Part shown: positions 27,694 through 34,760 of the stretch, piece after piece
How the letters are laid out: each line of letters begins with the position of its first letter
Numbering within the stretch: the stretch's first letter is position 1
Assembly (NCBI GenBank): GCA_020072965.1
Contig: JAIQFY010000008.1
Location: 62,001-126,000 of the forward strand
Length of the DNA: 64,000 nt
Direction of reading: 5' to 3'
From: Terriglobia bacterium
Lineage (GTDB): Bacteria > Acidobacteriota > Terriglobia > JAIQFV01
The notes under the pieces: generated by a model
Told to the model about the DNA's origin: nothing
Databases searched by the model: none
Seen by the model: the letters and a program-made list of their open reading frames with translations, nothing else
Program-made: the position numbers and the translations under genes

Positions 27694-28686
27694 ATGAAGG
27701 CAGCCACAATCGCCCGCTATGGGTCACCCGGCGTGATCGAGGTACGCGACGTCCCGGAGCCGGTGCCCGCACCCGACGAGGTGCTAGTCCGGGTCCACGC
27801 CGCGACGGTCAACAGGACCGATTGCGGCGAACTCCTTCACCCGACACTCGTACGGCTGCTTACCGGCGCCGGGCGATCGCGGCGAAGCATTCTCGGCTTG
27901 GATTTTGCCGGAACAGTCCAAGCCGTTGGCGCGGCGGCCGGCCTGTTCAAGCACGGAGACCGCGTTTTCGGAATGTGTCCGTTCAGGAATGACGGCGCCC
28001 AGGCGGAATACTTCTGCATGCCCGAAACCGGGCCGATCGCGCACATGCCCTCGAATCTACGCTTCGATCAGGCTGTCGTCTGCGAAGGCGCCTTTTACGC
28101 GAATCCAGCCATCGAGCATTTCGCCCTGAAACCCGGCCACAGGATCCTGATCTACGGTGCATCCGGCGCGATCGGCACGGCGGCGATTCAACTCGCCAAA
28201 TATCGCGGCGCCGAAGTTGCAGCTGTCGTGGCAGGCCGCCACCTTGGACTGGCCCGATCGCTGGGAGCCGACCTAACGGTCGACTACACCACCGACGCAT
28301 TCGACCAGCTTGGCCCCAGTTTCGACTTCGTGCTGGACGCAGTGGGAAAGCTGGGCATCCGCCGATGGCGGCGATGGCTCAAGCCCGGAGGCGTCTTCGC
28401 GACGACGGATCGCGGCCCCTGGTCGCAGAATCTGCTTTTCCTGCTCTGGTCGAGGGTCACGGGAAACGGGCGGGTCGTGATTCCCTTGCCAAAGCGGGGA
28501 AGCGGGCAGGCGTTCGTGACCGGACTGAGGGACAAGATCGAAGCGGGCCGATTCATTCCCGTCATCGATCGCAGATATCCTCTCGCGGAGATCGCCGATG
28601 CCTATCGTTACGTCCAGACCGGAGAGAAGGCTGGCGTAGTCGTCATCGACATCGGCCCGGAAGGTCGGTCTGCCGAGCCCGGGTGA
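27694..28686 (+). CDS. Cassette 3: MDR-family NAD(P)-dependent oxidoreductase
   Basis: 330 residues with GGGAGG before the ATG. The N-terminal GroES-like part contains VRVHAATVNRTDCGELLH and LGLDFAGTVQAVG; the Rossmann part contains YGASGAIGTAAIQLAKYRGA. No zinc-binding cysteine cluster is visible, so it resembles the quinone oxidoreductase/zinc-independent branch. Substrate unknown. Codon use is clearly more GC-rich at third positions than in the neighbouring cassettes, a sign of a separate origin. Cassette 3 runs from 27551 to 28920. Confidence 0.88.
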   Translation: MKAATIARYGSPGVIEVRDVPEPVPAPDEVLVRVHAATVNRTDCGELLHPTLVRLLTGAGRSRRSILGLDFAGTVQAVGAAAGLFKHGDRVFGMCPFRNDGAQAEYFCMPETGPIAHMPSNLRFDQAVVCEGAFYANPAIEHFALKPGHRILIYGASGAIGTAAIQLAKYRGAEVAAVVAGRHLGLARSLGADLTVDYTTDAFDQLGPSFDFVLDAVGKLGIRRWRRWLKPGGVFATTDRGPWSQNLLFLLWSRVTGNGRVVIPLPKRGSGQAFVTGLRDKIEAGRFIPVIDRRYPLAEIADAYRYVQTGEKAGVVVIDIGPEGRSAEPG

Positions 28687-28851
28687 ACAACGCTCAAGCG
28701 GACAGAGCCGGCAGATCAACCGTGCTCTTCGACCGTGTGATAGTGCACCGAGCGCTGTTCGCCTACCTGCAGCACGCTCAACGAAGCAGCTACCGTCTGC
28801 TCAGCCCTGGCGCCGTGAACCAGAGCGTTACCCAACCATTGTTGCCTGGTC

Positions 28852-28926
28852 GCCTAACCCGCGCATGCACCCGGCCGGCGCATAAATCAAAAGCGCGCCG
28901 GGCGGGTGACGCGCCTATCGCTAGGC
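28852..28926 (+). repeat. attC site 3 (R' altered to GCTAGGC)
   Basis: R'' GCCTAAC within GGTCGCCTAAC is the exact complement of the cassette 3 start over 11 bp. The stem is almost the same as in site 1. R' reads GCTAGGC instead of GTTAGGC, with the core T changed to C, so this site may recombine poorly. Confidence 0.88.
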
Positions 28927-28937
28927 TGACATTCTCC

Positions 28938-28966
28938 TTGCTCCCCATTTGGGAGCAGCGTATAAT
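28938..28966 (+). promoter_or_regulatory. higBA promoter with overlapping operator palindrome
   Basis: A -10 box TATAAT (28961-28966) lies 17 nt after a weak -35 box TTGCTC (28938-28943). A perfect 7-bp inverted repeat, TGCTCCC and GGGAGCA, spaced by 5 nt (28939-28957), covers the promoter, as expected for autorepression by the HigA/HigB complex. The higB GTG starts 6 nt after the -10 box, about where transcription would start, so the mRNA may be leaderless. Confidence 0.65.
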
Positions 28967-28972
28967 ATTCCC

Positions 28973-29266
28973 GTGCGCGTGATTGCTCTGAAGACCTTGC
29001 GGCGCTTCTGGGAAAGTCATCCCAATGCACGGCAGTCATTGCAGGCTTGGTATCAAGATACTTTACATGCCACATGGAAATCACCAGCAGACATCAAAAA
29101 CTTATATCGGAACGCCAGCATCCTCGCCAATAACCGGGTCGTGTTCAATATCAAGGGCAACCGATACCGTCTCGTGGTGGCCGTCCAGTATCAGTTTGGC
29201 ATTGTTCGCGTCCGTTTTGTCGGGACCCATTCGGAGTATGACAAGATTGATGCGACCTGGATCTAA
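28973..29266 (+). CDS. higB: Cassette 4: HigB-family toxin
   Basis: 97 residues from GTG at 28973 (MRVIALKTLRRFWESHPNA). No ribosome-binding site precedes it. The sequence has the HigB/RelE-like ribonuclease fold signatures: LKTLRRFWESHPNARQSLQ, VVFNIKGNRYRLVV, FVGTHSEYDKIDA. HigB cleaves ribosome-bound mRNA. The antitoxin gene follows after 11 bp. Confidence 0.9.
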   Translation: MRVIALKTLRRFWESHPNARQSLQAWYQDTLHATWKSPADIKNLYRNASILANNRVVFNIKGNRYRLVVAVQYQFGIVRVRFVGTHSEYDKIDATWI

Positions 29267-29277
29267 GGAGTGAACCT

Positions 29278-29643
29278 ATGAACGTCCGTCCTATCCGGAC
29301 CGAAGCCGATTATCAAGCGGCACTGGGGGAGATTGAGCGCCTCTATGACGCGACGCCAAACACCCCACAGGGGGATCGTTTGGAAGTGTTAACGACCCTG
29401 GTGGAGGCTTATGAACGGCGGCACTACTCCATTCCTGCACCGGATCCCATTGAAGCGATCCGTTATTACATGGAAAGTCGGGGATTATCCCGTCGTGATA
29501 TTGAGCCTTACATAGGAAGTCGTGCGCGGGTGGCGGAGGTCCTCAACCGCAGGCGGCCCTTGTCATTGGAGATGATTAGGCGATTGCACGCAGGTCTCGA
29601 CATTCCGGCCGAAATACTCATTCAGCCCTACGTCGCCGCCTAA
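29278..29643 (+). CDS. higA: Cassette 4: HigA-family antitoxin
   Basis: 121 residues. AAGGAG overlapping the end of higB drives the ATG at 29278. An acidic N-terminal toxin-neutralising region is followed by an HTH domain (YYMESRGLSRRDIEPYIGS and MIRRLHAGLDIPAEIL). HigA binds HigB and represses the promoter. The TAA stop is inside the R'' core of attC4 (GCCTAAC). Confidence 0.9.
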   Translation: MNVRPIRTEADYQAALGEIERLYDATPNTPQGDRLEVLTTLVEAYERRHYSIPAPDPIEAIRYYMESRGLSRRDIEPYIGSRARVAEVLNRRRPLSLEMIRRLHAGLDIPAEILIQPYVAA

Positions 29644-29712
29644 CCCGCACGTGAACCCGGCCGGCGCGAAGTGTAAGAGCGCGCCGGGCGGGTGACGCGC
29701 CAGATGTTAGGC
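29638..29712 (+). repeat. attC site 4
   Basis: 75 bp from R'' GCCTAAC to R' GTTAGGC, with the same palindromic stem as sites 1 and 3 (CCCGGCCGGCGC, GCGCGCCGGGCGGG). The higA stop codon lies in R''. Confidence 0.9.
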
Positions 29713-29781
29713 CGATCAATTGACACTGCCCTCAACAGCACGTATCCTCCAGGCAGATATTCCCGAAAGACGGAGGTCTCG

Positions 29782-29985
29782 ATGATCATTAAGGTCGTAA
29801 TCCGGCAGGGAGAAGATGGCTATGTTGTGGCCACGTGCCCCTCGCTGAAGAGCTGCTGGTCTCAAGGAAAGAACAGGGAAGAAGCGCTCCAGAACATTCG
29901 TGAGGCTATTGCCTTGTATTTAGAGCCTCAGCCGAACGACTTGACCCAAGATAAGTCGCAGGAAGTTGTGGAACTATCGCTATGA
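29782..29985 (+). CDS. hicB: Cassette 5: HicB-family antitoxin
   Basis: 67 residues from ATG at 29782, which has GGAGG upstream. HicB partial RNase H-like fold: VVIRQGEDGYVVATCPSLKS, WSQGKNREEALQNIREAIALYL. The family is the antitoxin of HicA. The TGA stop overlaps the ATG of hicA (ATGA), the usual coupling in reverse-order hicBA pairs. Confidence 0.88.
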   Translation: MIIKVVIRQGEDGYVVATCPSLKSCWSQGKNREEALQNIREAIALYLEPQPNDLTQDKSQEVVELSL

Positions 29986-30200
29986 AGTAGCCACTGCTTT
30001 CGGGTCGTGCAGTGCTGGCAGCCCTACAGCGTCTTGGCTTTCAGGAGGTTCATCACAAAGGCAGTCACGTCAAGATGGAACATCCGGATGGAAGAAGGAT
30101 CGTCTTTCCGTATCACGATGAAATCGATCGGTATACCCTCAAGGGCGCACTAAGGGATGCCGAGGTGGACCCCGCGGAATTCCTCAAACAAGTGAAATGA
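29982..30200 (+). pseudogene. hicA: Cassette 5: HicA toxin gene with a stop at codon 3
   Basis: The natural start is ATG at 29982, overlapping the hicB stop. The frame then reads Met-Lys-TAG, and continues PLLSGRAVLAALQRLGF with the HicA catalytic block HHKGSHVKMEHPDG. HicA proteins usually begin with MKxxPxLSGRxV, so the TAG at 29988-29990 replaces an ordinary codon. A GTG at 30012 could give a shorter 62-residue product lacking the first strand. The toxin is thus probably inactive or poorly made. Confidence 0.8.
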
Positions 30201-30210
30201 CAGTTCTTCG

Positions 30211-30284
30211 GCCTAAGCCGCGCGTTCACCCGACCGGCGCAAAGAGCGAAAGCGCGCCGTCGGGTGACGCGCTGCTCGTTAGGC
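30211..30284 (+). repeat. attC site 5
   Basis: 74 bp. R'' is GCCTAAG (last base altered from C) in the context TCGGCCTAAG, matching the cassette 5 start GTTAGGCCGA except for that base. R' is GTTAGGC. Stem type as in sites 1, 3 and 4, with CCGACCGGCGC on the left and GCGCGCCGTCGGG on the right. Confidence 0.87.
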
Positions 30285-30364
30285 AGCGCCACTCAATCGC
30301 ACTCGGCACCTGCAACCTATAGCCCCTGGAATCCTGTCTCCGATCACCAGGCCGAGGTAGAACC

Positions 30365-30763
30365 ATGAAGAACGTTGCGAATTCCCGATTCACCATCAAG
30401 AGCTGGGACGAGAAGCCTTATAGTGAGGGCCAGGACCTACCAAAGCTGACTCGGGCCGCCGTCACGAAGTCGTTCACCGGCGATATCGCGGGCGAGGGGC
30501 ATGTCGAGTACTTGATGATGTACCGCAGCGACGGCTCGGCCACGTTCGTCGGTCTCGAGCGGGTTGTCGGGCACGTTGCAGGGAAAGCGGGCAGCTTTGT
30601 GCTCCAACGCACTGGAGGATTCGAGAACGGCGTGGCGAAGGAGTCCTATTCCGTCATCCCTGGCTCCGGAACCGGAGAGCTTCGGGGCCTGCGCGGCGAG
30701 GGCACGTCGGCTGTTGGGCACGGGACTGAGCATCCTCTAACGTTGAACTATGAGTTGGGCTAG
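30365..30763 (+). CDS. Cassette 6: DUF3224 family protein
   Basis: 132 residues. GAGGTAGAACC precedes the ATG. The features FTIKSWDEKPYSE, FTGDIAGEGHVEYLMMYRSDGSATFVGLERV, and GTGELRGLRGEG are those of the DUF3224 small barrel family related to allene oxide cyclase-like proteins. No catalytic role is known. Cassette 6 runs 30279 to 30893. Confidence 0.88.
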   Translation: MKNVANSRFTIKSWDEKPYSEGQDLPKLTRAAVTKSFTGDIAGEGHVEYLMMYRSDGSATFVGLERVVGHVAGKAGSFVLQRTGGFENGVAKESYSVIPGSGTGELRGLRGEGTSAVGHGTEHPLTLNYELG

Positions 30764-30793
30764 CCCGTCGCCCTCCCCATCCTTCAAGGCGCT

Positions 30794-30899
30794 GCCTGAC
30801 CTGCACTTGAAGCTGTCGGGCTGGGGCGGCCACATCGGTCGGAGCACGCATCTTGATTGCGGCCGCCGCAACCCGCAGCTTAAGCGCAATCCGTTAGGC
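30794..30899 (+). repeat. attC site 6
   Basis: 106 bp. R'' is GCCTGAC within GGCGCTGCCTGAC, complementary to the cassette 6 start GTTAGGCAGCGCC except for one base; R' is GTTAGGC. Inner arms TGCACTTGAAGCTG and CAGCTTAAGCGCA pair with mismatches. Confidence 0.82.
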
Positions 30900-30924
30900 A
30901 GCGAGTTCGAGGTCAAGTTGACGT

Positions 30925-31455
30925 ATGGGCAAACGACTCCGCAAGGAAGAGTTGCTTAGTGAGATCGACCGTGAGCGCGTTCGGCTCGACGACGCCCTTG
31001 CGGGTCTGACGCCTCGTCAGATGACGACGGCAGGCGTCACTCGTGGCGGCTGGTCGGTCAAGGACATTCTCGCCCACGTGGTTGAGTGGCAGCAGATGAA
31101 CCTTGACTGGTATGCCGCCGGCCTACGAGGCGACAAACCCGCAATGCCTGCCCCCGGGTATACGCTGCGAGAGTTGCCCCGTTTGAACGAGATGATTTAC
31201 CGCAAGCATCATCATCGCTCCCTGCAGGCCGTTGTGCGGGACTATCGATCGTACCACCAACGGATCGTCACCCTCATTCGAGCTTTGCCGGAGGCAGACC
31301 TGGTGACACTAGCGCGCTTCTCGTGGACAGGCCCGTCCTGGACGTTCAGTGACTATTTGCGTGCGGCCACGGCAGCGCACTATCTGTGGGCCCGCACGCG
31401 TATTCGTCGCTGGCGCCGGGCTCATGAGAGGGCCAAGGCCACGCGGTCCGGGTGA
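30925..31455 (+). CDS. Cassette 7: ClbS/DfsB-type four-helix protein (DUF1706)
   Basis: 176 residues. KEELLSEIDRERVRLDDALAGL followed by GGWSVKDILAHVVEWQQ is the ClbS/DUF1706 pattern; TAAHYLWARTRI contributes the second His region. ClbS proteins protect against the genotoxin colibactin, but most DUF1706 members have no known role. The ATG at 30925 has only a weak, distant ribosome-binding site. Cassette 7 runs 30894 to 31588. Confidence 0.85.
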   Translation: MGKRLRKEELLSEIDRERVRLDDALAGLTPRQMTTAGVTRGGWSVKDILAHVVEWQQMNLDWYAAGLRGDKPAMPAPGYTLRELPRLNEMIYRKHHHRSLQAVVRDYRSYHQRIVTLIRALPEADLVTLARFSWTGPSWTFSDYLRAATAAHYLWARTRIRRWRRAHERAKATRSG

Positions 31456-31468
31456 CGATCCGGTCGCT

Positions 31469-31594
31469 GCCTAACTAGCGCATGAAGTTGCCAGCGCGCG
31501 CACGCTTGCGGCATGGCAGGCCAAGCACTACTCAAGGGGTGTGGTTGGCAGGATCCTGTCCGCGCGCTGCAGCTTATGCGCGAATGCGTTCGGC
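31469..31594 (+). repeat. attC site 7
   Basis: 126 bp. R'' GCCTAAC within CGCTGCCTAAC matches the cassette 7 start GTTAGGCAGCG over 11 bp. R' is GTTCGGC. The arms GCGCATGAAGTTG and CAGCTTATGCGC pair imperfectly. Confidence 0.82.
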
Positions 31595-31624
31595 GTCGGC
31601 TTGATCATTTTGTGGAGACTTGTG

Positions 31625-32152
31625 ATGCAATCTGCAATAGACCCGCGAGATATGCTGCTTGCCGCGTGGAGAACCAACAACCGCGTCACCGTCTTCCTCT
31701 TCGAACACTTACCCCCCGAGCTATGGGGAGCCAGCGTGCCGGGGGCTCCCCGACGAACTGTGCGGATGATTGCCGGCCACATTCATAATGCCCGGTGCAT
31801 GTGGATCAAGACGCTAGGAAAGGAACACGGCATCGTGGCGCCGCGAGCCGTCAATCGACACAAGATTGGACCGAAGGAGCTGATTCCGGCACTTGGTCAC
31901 AGTAGCCGCGGCATTATCAGTTTGCTGACGCTCGGTTGTGACCGAGGCGGCGCGATCCCCGTCTCCGCCTCGTATACTTGGCGCAACCTTCCCCTCGACG
32001 TCGGGCATGTCCTAACCTATTTCGTCGCTCATGAAGGTCATCATCGCGGTCAGATTGTCATGCTCGCCCGACAGTTGGGCTATCGATTGCCCGCCGAGAT
32101 TACGGGTGGTCTTTGGCATTGGTCGAAGCGCGCCAGGGAGGCGCGGAGTTAG
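31625..32152 (+). CDS. Cassette 8: DinB-family protein
   Basis: 175 residues from ATG at 31625 (a longer frame from 31541 lies within attC7). Metal-ligand His pattern AGHIHNARCMW and FVAHEGHHRGQIVML is that of DinB/YfiT-like four-helix bundles, possible thiol-dependent transferases. WHWSKRAREARS ends the protein. Cassette 8 runs 31589 to 32264. Confidence 0.87.
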   Translation: MQSAIDPRDMLLAAWRTNNRVTVFLFEHLPPELWGASVPGAPRRTVRMIAGHIHNARCMWIKTLGKEHGIVAPRAVNRHKIGPKELIPALGHSSRGIISLLTLGCDRGGAIPVSASYTWRNLPLDVGHVLTYFVAHEGHHRGQIVMLARQLGYRLPAEITGGLWHWSKRAREARS

Positions 32153-32163
32153 ATTTCGCTGAC

Positions 32164-32270
32164 GCCGAACAAAATCGTTGGACCGGAGCGCCGATTGCTC
32201 GTTCTTTACCTTGTCTGTTGGATTCGACGTGGTTGCTAAGCGCCGCGCCTGGTCAACTCGGACGTTAGCC
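32164..32270 (+). repeat. attC site 8
   Basis: 107 bp. R'' GCCGAAC within GACGCCGAAC is the exact complement of the cassette 8 start GTTCGGCGTC. R' is GTTAGCC. The internal arms are less obvious than in the other sites. Confidence 0.8.
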
Positions 32271-32445
32271 GGACCGCCTGCTTTACGAGCCTCATCTGGG
32301 ATGAGGACTTCCGGGAGCCGTTCTCGCACTCGCGGCAGCAGTTGTTCTCGTCGCTTCAGCTGACAGCGATTTCGGTGTATTCTGATGCGCTCAGGGTAAT
32401 GGAACGAAAAATCACGACGCAACAATTCGCATGCGGGAGGGCAGT

Positions 32446-33897
32446 GTGAGTCTGCAATGCAAATCCCGATGGCTGTGTGCCGTTGTTTTCGCCAGCGCCT
32501 CATTATTTCTTTTTCCAAATTCCGCATGTGCGCAGACGCAGCCAGCCACGCAATCTCTCGAAGGGCGATGGCTCACCGATGGTTACGGAATGTTCATCGA
32601 ATTTCAAGGAGACAATCTGCGCGGCTATGAGATCACGAGGCTGAGTTGTATAGCCTCGGCGAAGGCTAACCGCAAGACAGAGGCCGGTGCCGTCGATGAA
32701 TTCGTTTTTGCCGGAGACGACGATACGTTCCGAATCTTTCCGGGGATATCGCAGGATACGCGTTGGCTCCATGAAGACGGCAGCGTCTCGAACATTCTGC
32801 TTCGTCGTACTAGCTCGCGGCCGGAGCCTTGCGGCCGGCCTCTCGCCGATACGCCACTCACAAATTATCAGGTCTTCTGGGAGACTTTCGCCGAGCAATA
32901 TCCCTTTTTTGCGCTGCGCCAAGTGAACTGGCTCGCGGTGGATAAAAAGTTTCGCCCGCAGGTGACCCTGGAAACGAAGCCCGAAGACCTTTTCCGGATC
33001 CTTAGCGAAATGATTGATCCCTTGCATGACGCGCACACCTTCATCAACGCCAAATCCATCCGGAAGGGGTTTCATGGTTTTCGCCCGGCAACGGACCCTA
33101 TGCAGAAGGGGAATGCAGCTCGCATCACGGAGATTATTGAAACGAAATACGGCCGCGGCGGATGGCGCGATTTCTGCAATGGGCAATTGCGGTTTGGCTT
33201 ATTGCGTTCGCCGCAGGGTGCGACGTTATCCGATTCAGAGCGCGACGGACGGGCCGATGTAATCGGGTATCTGCGGATTCATTCCTTCAGCCGCTACTCC
33301 AAGGACCGCGAATTCGTGAACCAACTCGACGCTCTGGAAACAGCTCTCGACGATATTTTCAAAGATTCCACCAAGTTAACCGGCCTGGTGATCGATGTTC
33401 GCATCAACAGCGGCGGCTCCGACGTGTTTGGAATTTCCATCGCCTCGCGCCTCGCCACCCAGGAATACCTCGCGTATGAAAAGGTCATGCGCAATGATAT
33501 TCGTGATCCGGACCATCGAACGCCGCCCCAGCCCGTCATTGTCCACGTCACTCAGCGGCCGGGCTTCCGAGGTCCCGTTGTCCTTCTTACGAGTGCGCAT
33601 AGCGTGAGCGCTGCGGAAACATTCACCATGGCCGTGCTCGACCGTCATCCGCAGGTTATCCGAGTCGGCGCGAATACCCAGGACGTCTTCTCCGACGTTC
33701 TCGGTCGCAGGTTACCCAATGGGTGGACGTTTGGCCTTCCGAATGAGATCTACCTGACAAAGGATGGTAAGGCCTTTGATGGGACCGGCGTGCCGCCGGA
33801 TATTGAGGTACCGATCTTCCCGGCGGAAGACTTGGCCAACGGCCGCGATTCCGCCCTTGACAAAGCCCTGGAGATCTTGGCCCACAAAACCCACTAG
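32446..33897 (+). CDS. Cassette 9: exported S41-family peptidase
   Basis: 483 residues from GTG at 32446, preceded by GGGAGG; an ATG at 32431 is an alternative. A signal peptide (LCAVVFASASLFLFPNSACA) is followed by an N-terminal beta-rich domain and an S41 peptidase domain. The nucleophile is in LLTSAHSVSAAETFTMA; the segment VIRVGANTQDVFSDVLGRRLPNGW follows. GTGVPPDIEVP is the usual S41 C-terminal block. There is no PDZ domain. Substrate unknown. Confidence 0.85.
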   Translation: MSLQCKSRWLCAVVFASASLFLFPNSACAQTQPATQSLEGRWLTDGYGMFIEFQGDNLRGYEITRLSCIASAKANRKTEAGAVDEFVFAGDDDTFRIFPGISQDTRWLHEDGSVSNILLRRTSSRPEPCGRPLADTPLTNYQVFWETFAEQYPFFALRQVNWLAVDKKFRPQVTLETKPEDLFRILSEMIDPLHDAHTFINAKSIRKGFHGFRPATDPMQKGNAARITEIIETKYGRGGWRDFCNGQLRFGLLRSPQGATLSDSERDGRADVIGYLRIHSFSRYSKDREFVNQLDALETALDDIFKDSTKLTGLVIDVRINSGGSDVFGISIASRLATQEYLAYEKVMRNDIRDPDHRTPPQPVIVHVTQRPGFRGPVVLLTSAHSVSAAETFTMAVLDRHPQVIRVGANTQDVFSDVLGRRLPNGWTFGLPNEIYLTKDGKAFDGTGVPPDIEVPIFPAEDLANGRDSALDKALEILAHKTH

Positions 33898-33972
33898 ACT
33901 GCCGCCGGGGATTTGCGCTGCATCCGACGGCCGCCGTACAAGGTGGCGAGCGTTGGCGGGTGAGCCGCACCT

Positions 33973-33979
33973 GTTAGCC
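33973..33979 (+). repeat. attC site 9, only the R' half seen
   Basis: GTTAGCC is followed by GGCCCC and the start of cassette 10. The expected R'' of cassette 9 (GGTCCGGCTAAC, complement of its start GTTAGCCGGACC) was not found between 33898 and 33972, so the left half appears lost or changed. Confidence 0.5.
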
Positions 33980-34001
33980 GGCCCCAGAAGAGGAGTATAC
34001 G

Positions 34002-34526
34002 ATGTCGGTATCTGTCTTTGTTGGCACCAGTCTTGACGGCTTCATCGCCCGACCGAACGGGGATTTCGACTTTTTACCGGAGGGCGGTGGTGAACCCCAC
34101 GGCTACACCGAGTTCATGGCAAGCGTCGATGCGCTCGTGATCGGTCGCAAGACCTTCGAGAAAGTTTTGACCCTTGGGGCCTGGCCTTATGGTGACAAGC
34201 GCGTCGTCGTTCTGAGCAGTCGCCCCCTCGACTTGTCGGTGGTCCGCGGAGGCGTCGTTGAACAGATGGGCGGGACTCCCGCTGAGATCGTTTCGCAACT
34301 CGCAGCGAGTGGGGCCCATCATCTCTACGTCGACGGAGGGATCACGATTCAAGAGTTCCTGCGGGCGGGGCTCATTCAACGTCTCATTATCACTCGAGTG
34401 CCGGTCCTCATCGGAAACGGAATTCCACTCTTCGGCACTCTCGCGCGCGACATTCAGCTCCGTCACGTAGCGACTCGGCACTATCCGAGCGGCCTGGTTC
34501 AGAGTGAGTACCAGGTTGTGGCCTGA
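34002..34526 (+). CDS. Cassette 10: RibD/dihydrofolate reductase-like protein
   Basis: 174 residues with GAGGAG before the ATG. VFVGTSLDGFIARPNGDFDF, DALVIGRKTFEKVL, RVVVLSSRPLD and LYVDGGITIQEFL are the usual blocks of the RibD C-terminal/DHFR-like fold. Such genes occur often in integron cassettes. The natural substrate is unknown; it is not the trimethoprim-resistance DfrA/B type. Confidence 0.9.
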   Translation: MSVSVFVGTSLDGFIARPNGDFDFLPEGGGEPHGYTEFMASVDALVIGRKTFEKVLTLGAWPYGDKRVVVLSSRPLDLSVVRGGVVEQMGGTPAEIVSQLAASGAHHLYVDGGITIQEFLRAGLIQRLIITRVPVLIGNGIPLFGTLARDIQLRHVATRHYPSGLVQSEYQVVA

Positions 34527-34606
34527 CAATCGCTGAGAGCAGTCGCGACGTTTGATCCCGGCAGGAAATCATTTATTCTAAACGCCGCGCAGCTCAAGCT
34601 CAACCC

Positions 34607-34613
34607 GTTGGGC
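34607..34613 (+). repeat. attC site 10, only the R' half seen
   Basis: The right arm CAGCTCAAGCTCAACCC followed by GTTGGGC has the typical form of the 3' half of an attC (compare CAGCTTAAGCGCAATCC plus GTTAGGC in site 6). No left arm or R'' is seen upstream. Confidence 0.55.
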
Positions 34614-34709
34614 CGCGGAATTTGTCGTATGGCTCTGCTGGTTCATCCTCCTTCGCAGAGGAGGACCACAGGCGTGAGACGGACCGGCATCAGGCTGACG
34701 CGCTGGCCG
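34608..34709 (+). other. Mini-cassette 11, no gene
   Basis: A 102-bp unit between two core cut sites. No open frame of note. It has a small hairpin TCCTCC/GGAGGA (34646-34665) and a degenerate attC-like arm pair (CCACAGGCGTGAGAC against GCTGACGCGCTGG) ending in GTTAGGC at 34709. Confidence 0.45.
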
Positions 34710-34715
34710 TTAGGC
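34663..34715 (+). repeat. attC site 11 (degenerate)
   Basis: Candidate R'' GGACCAC (expected GGCCCAAC) and R' GTTAGGC. The inside ends GCTGACGCGCTGG, similar to the right arm of sites 1, 3 and 4 (GGTGACGCGCC). About 53 bp, the shortest of the array. Confidence 0.5.
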
Positions 34716-34760
34716 GGCGGCTGAGAAGGTCAATCAATTGCCCCAATCTGGAGGTATCCG

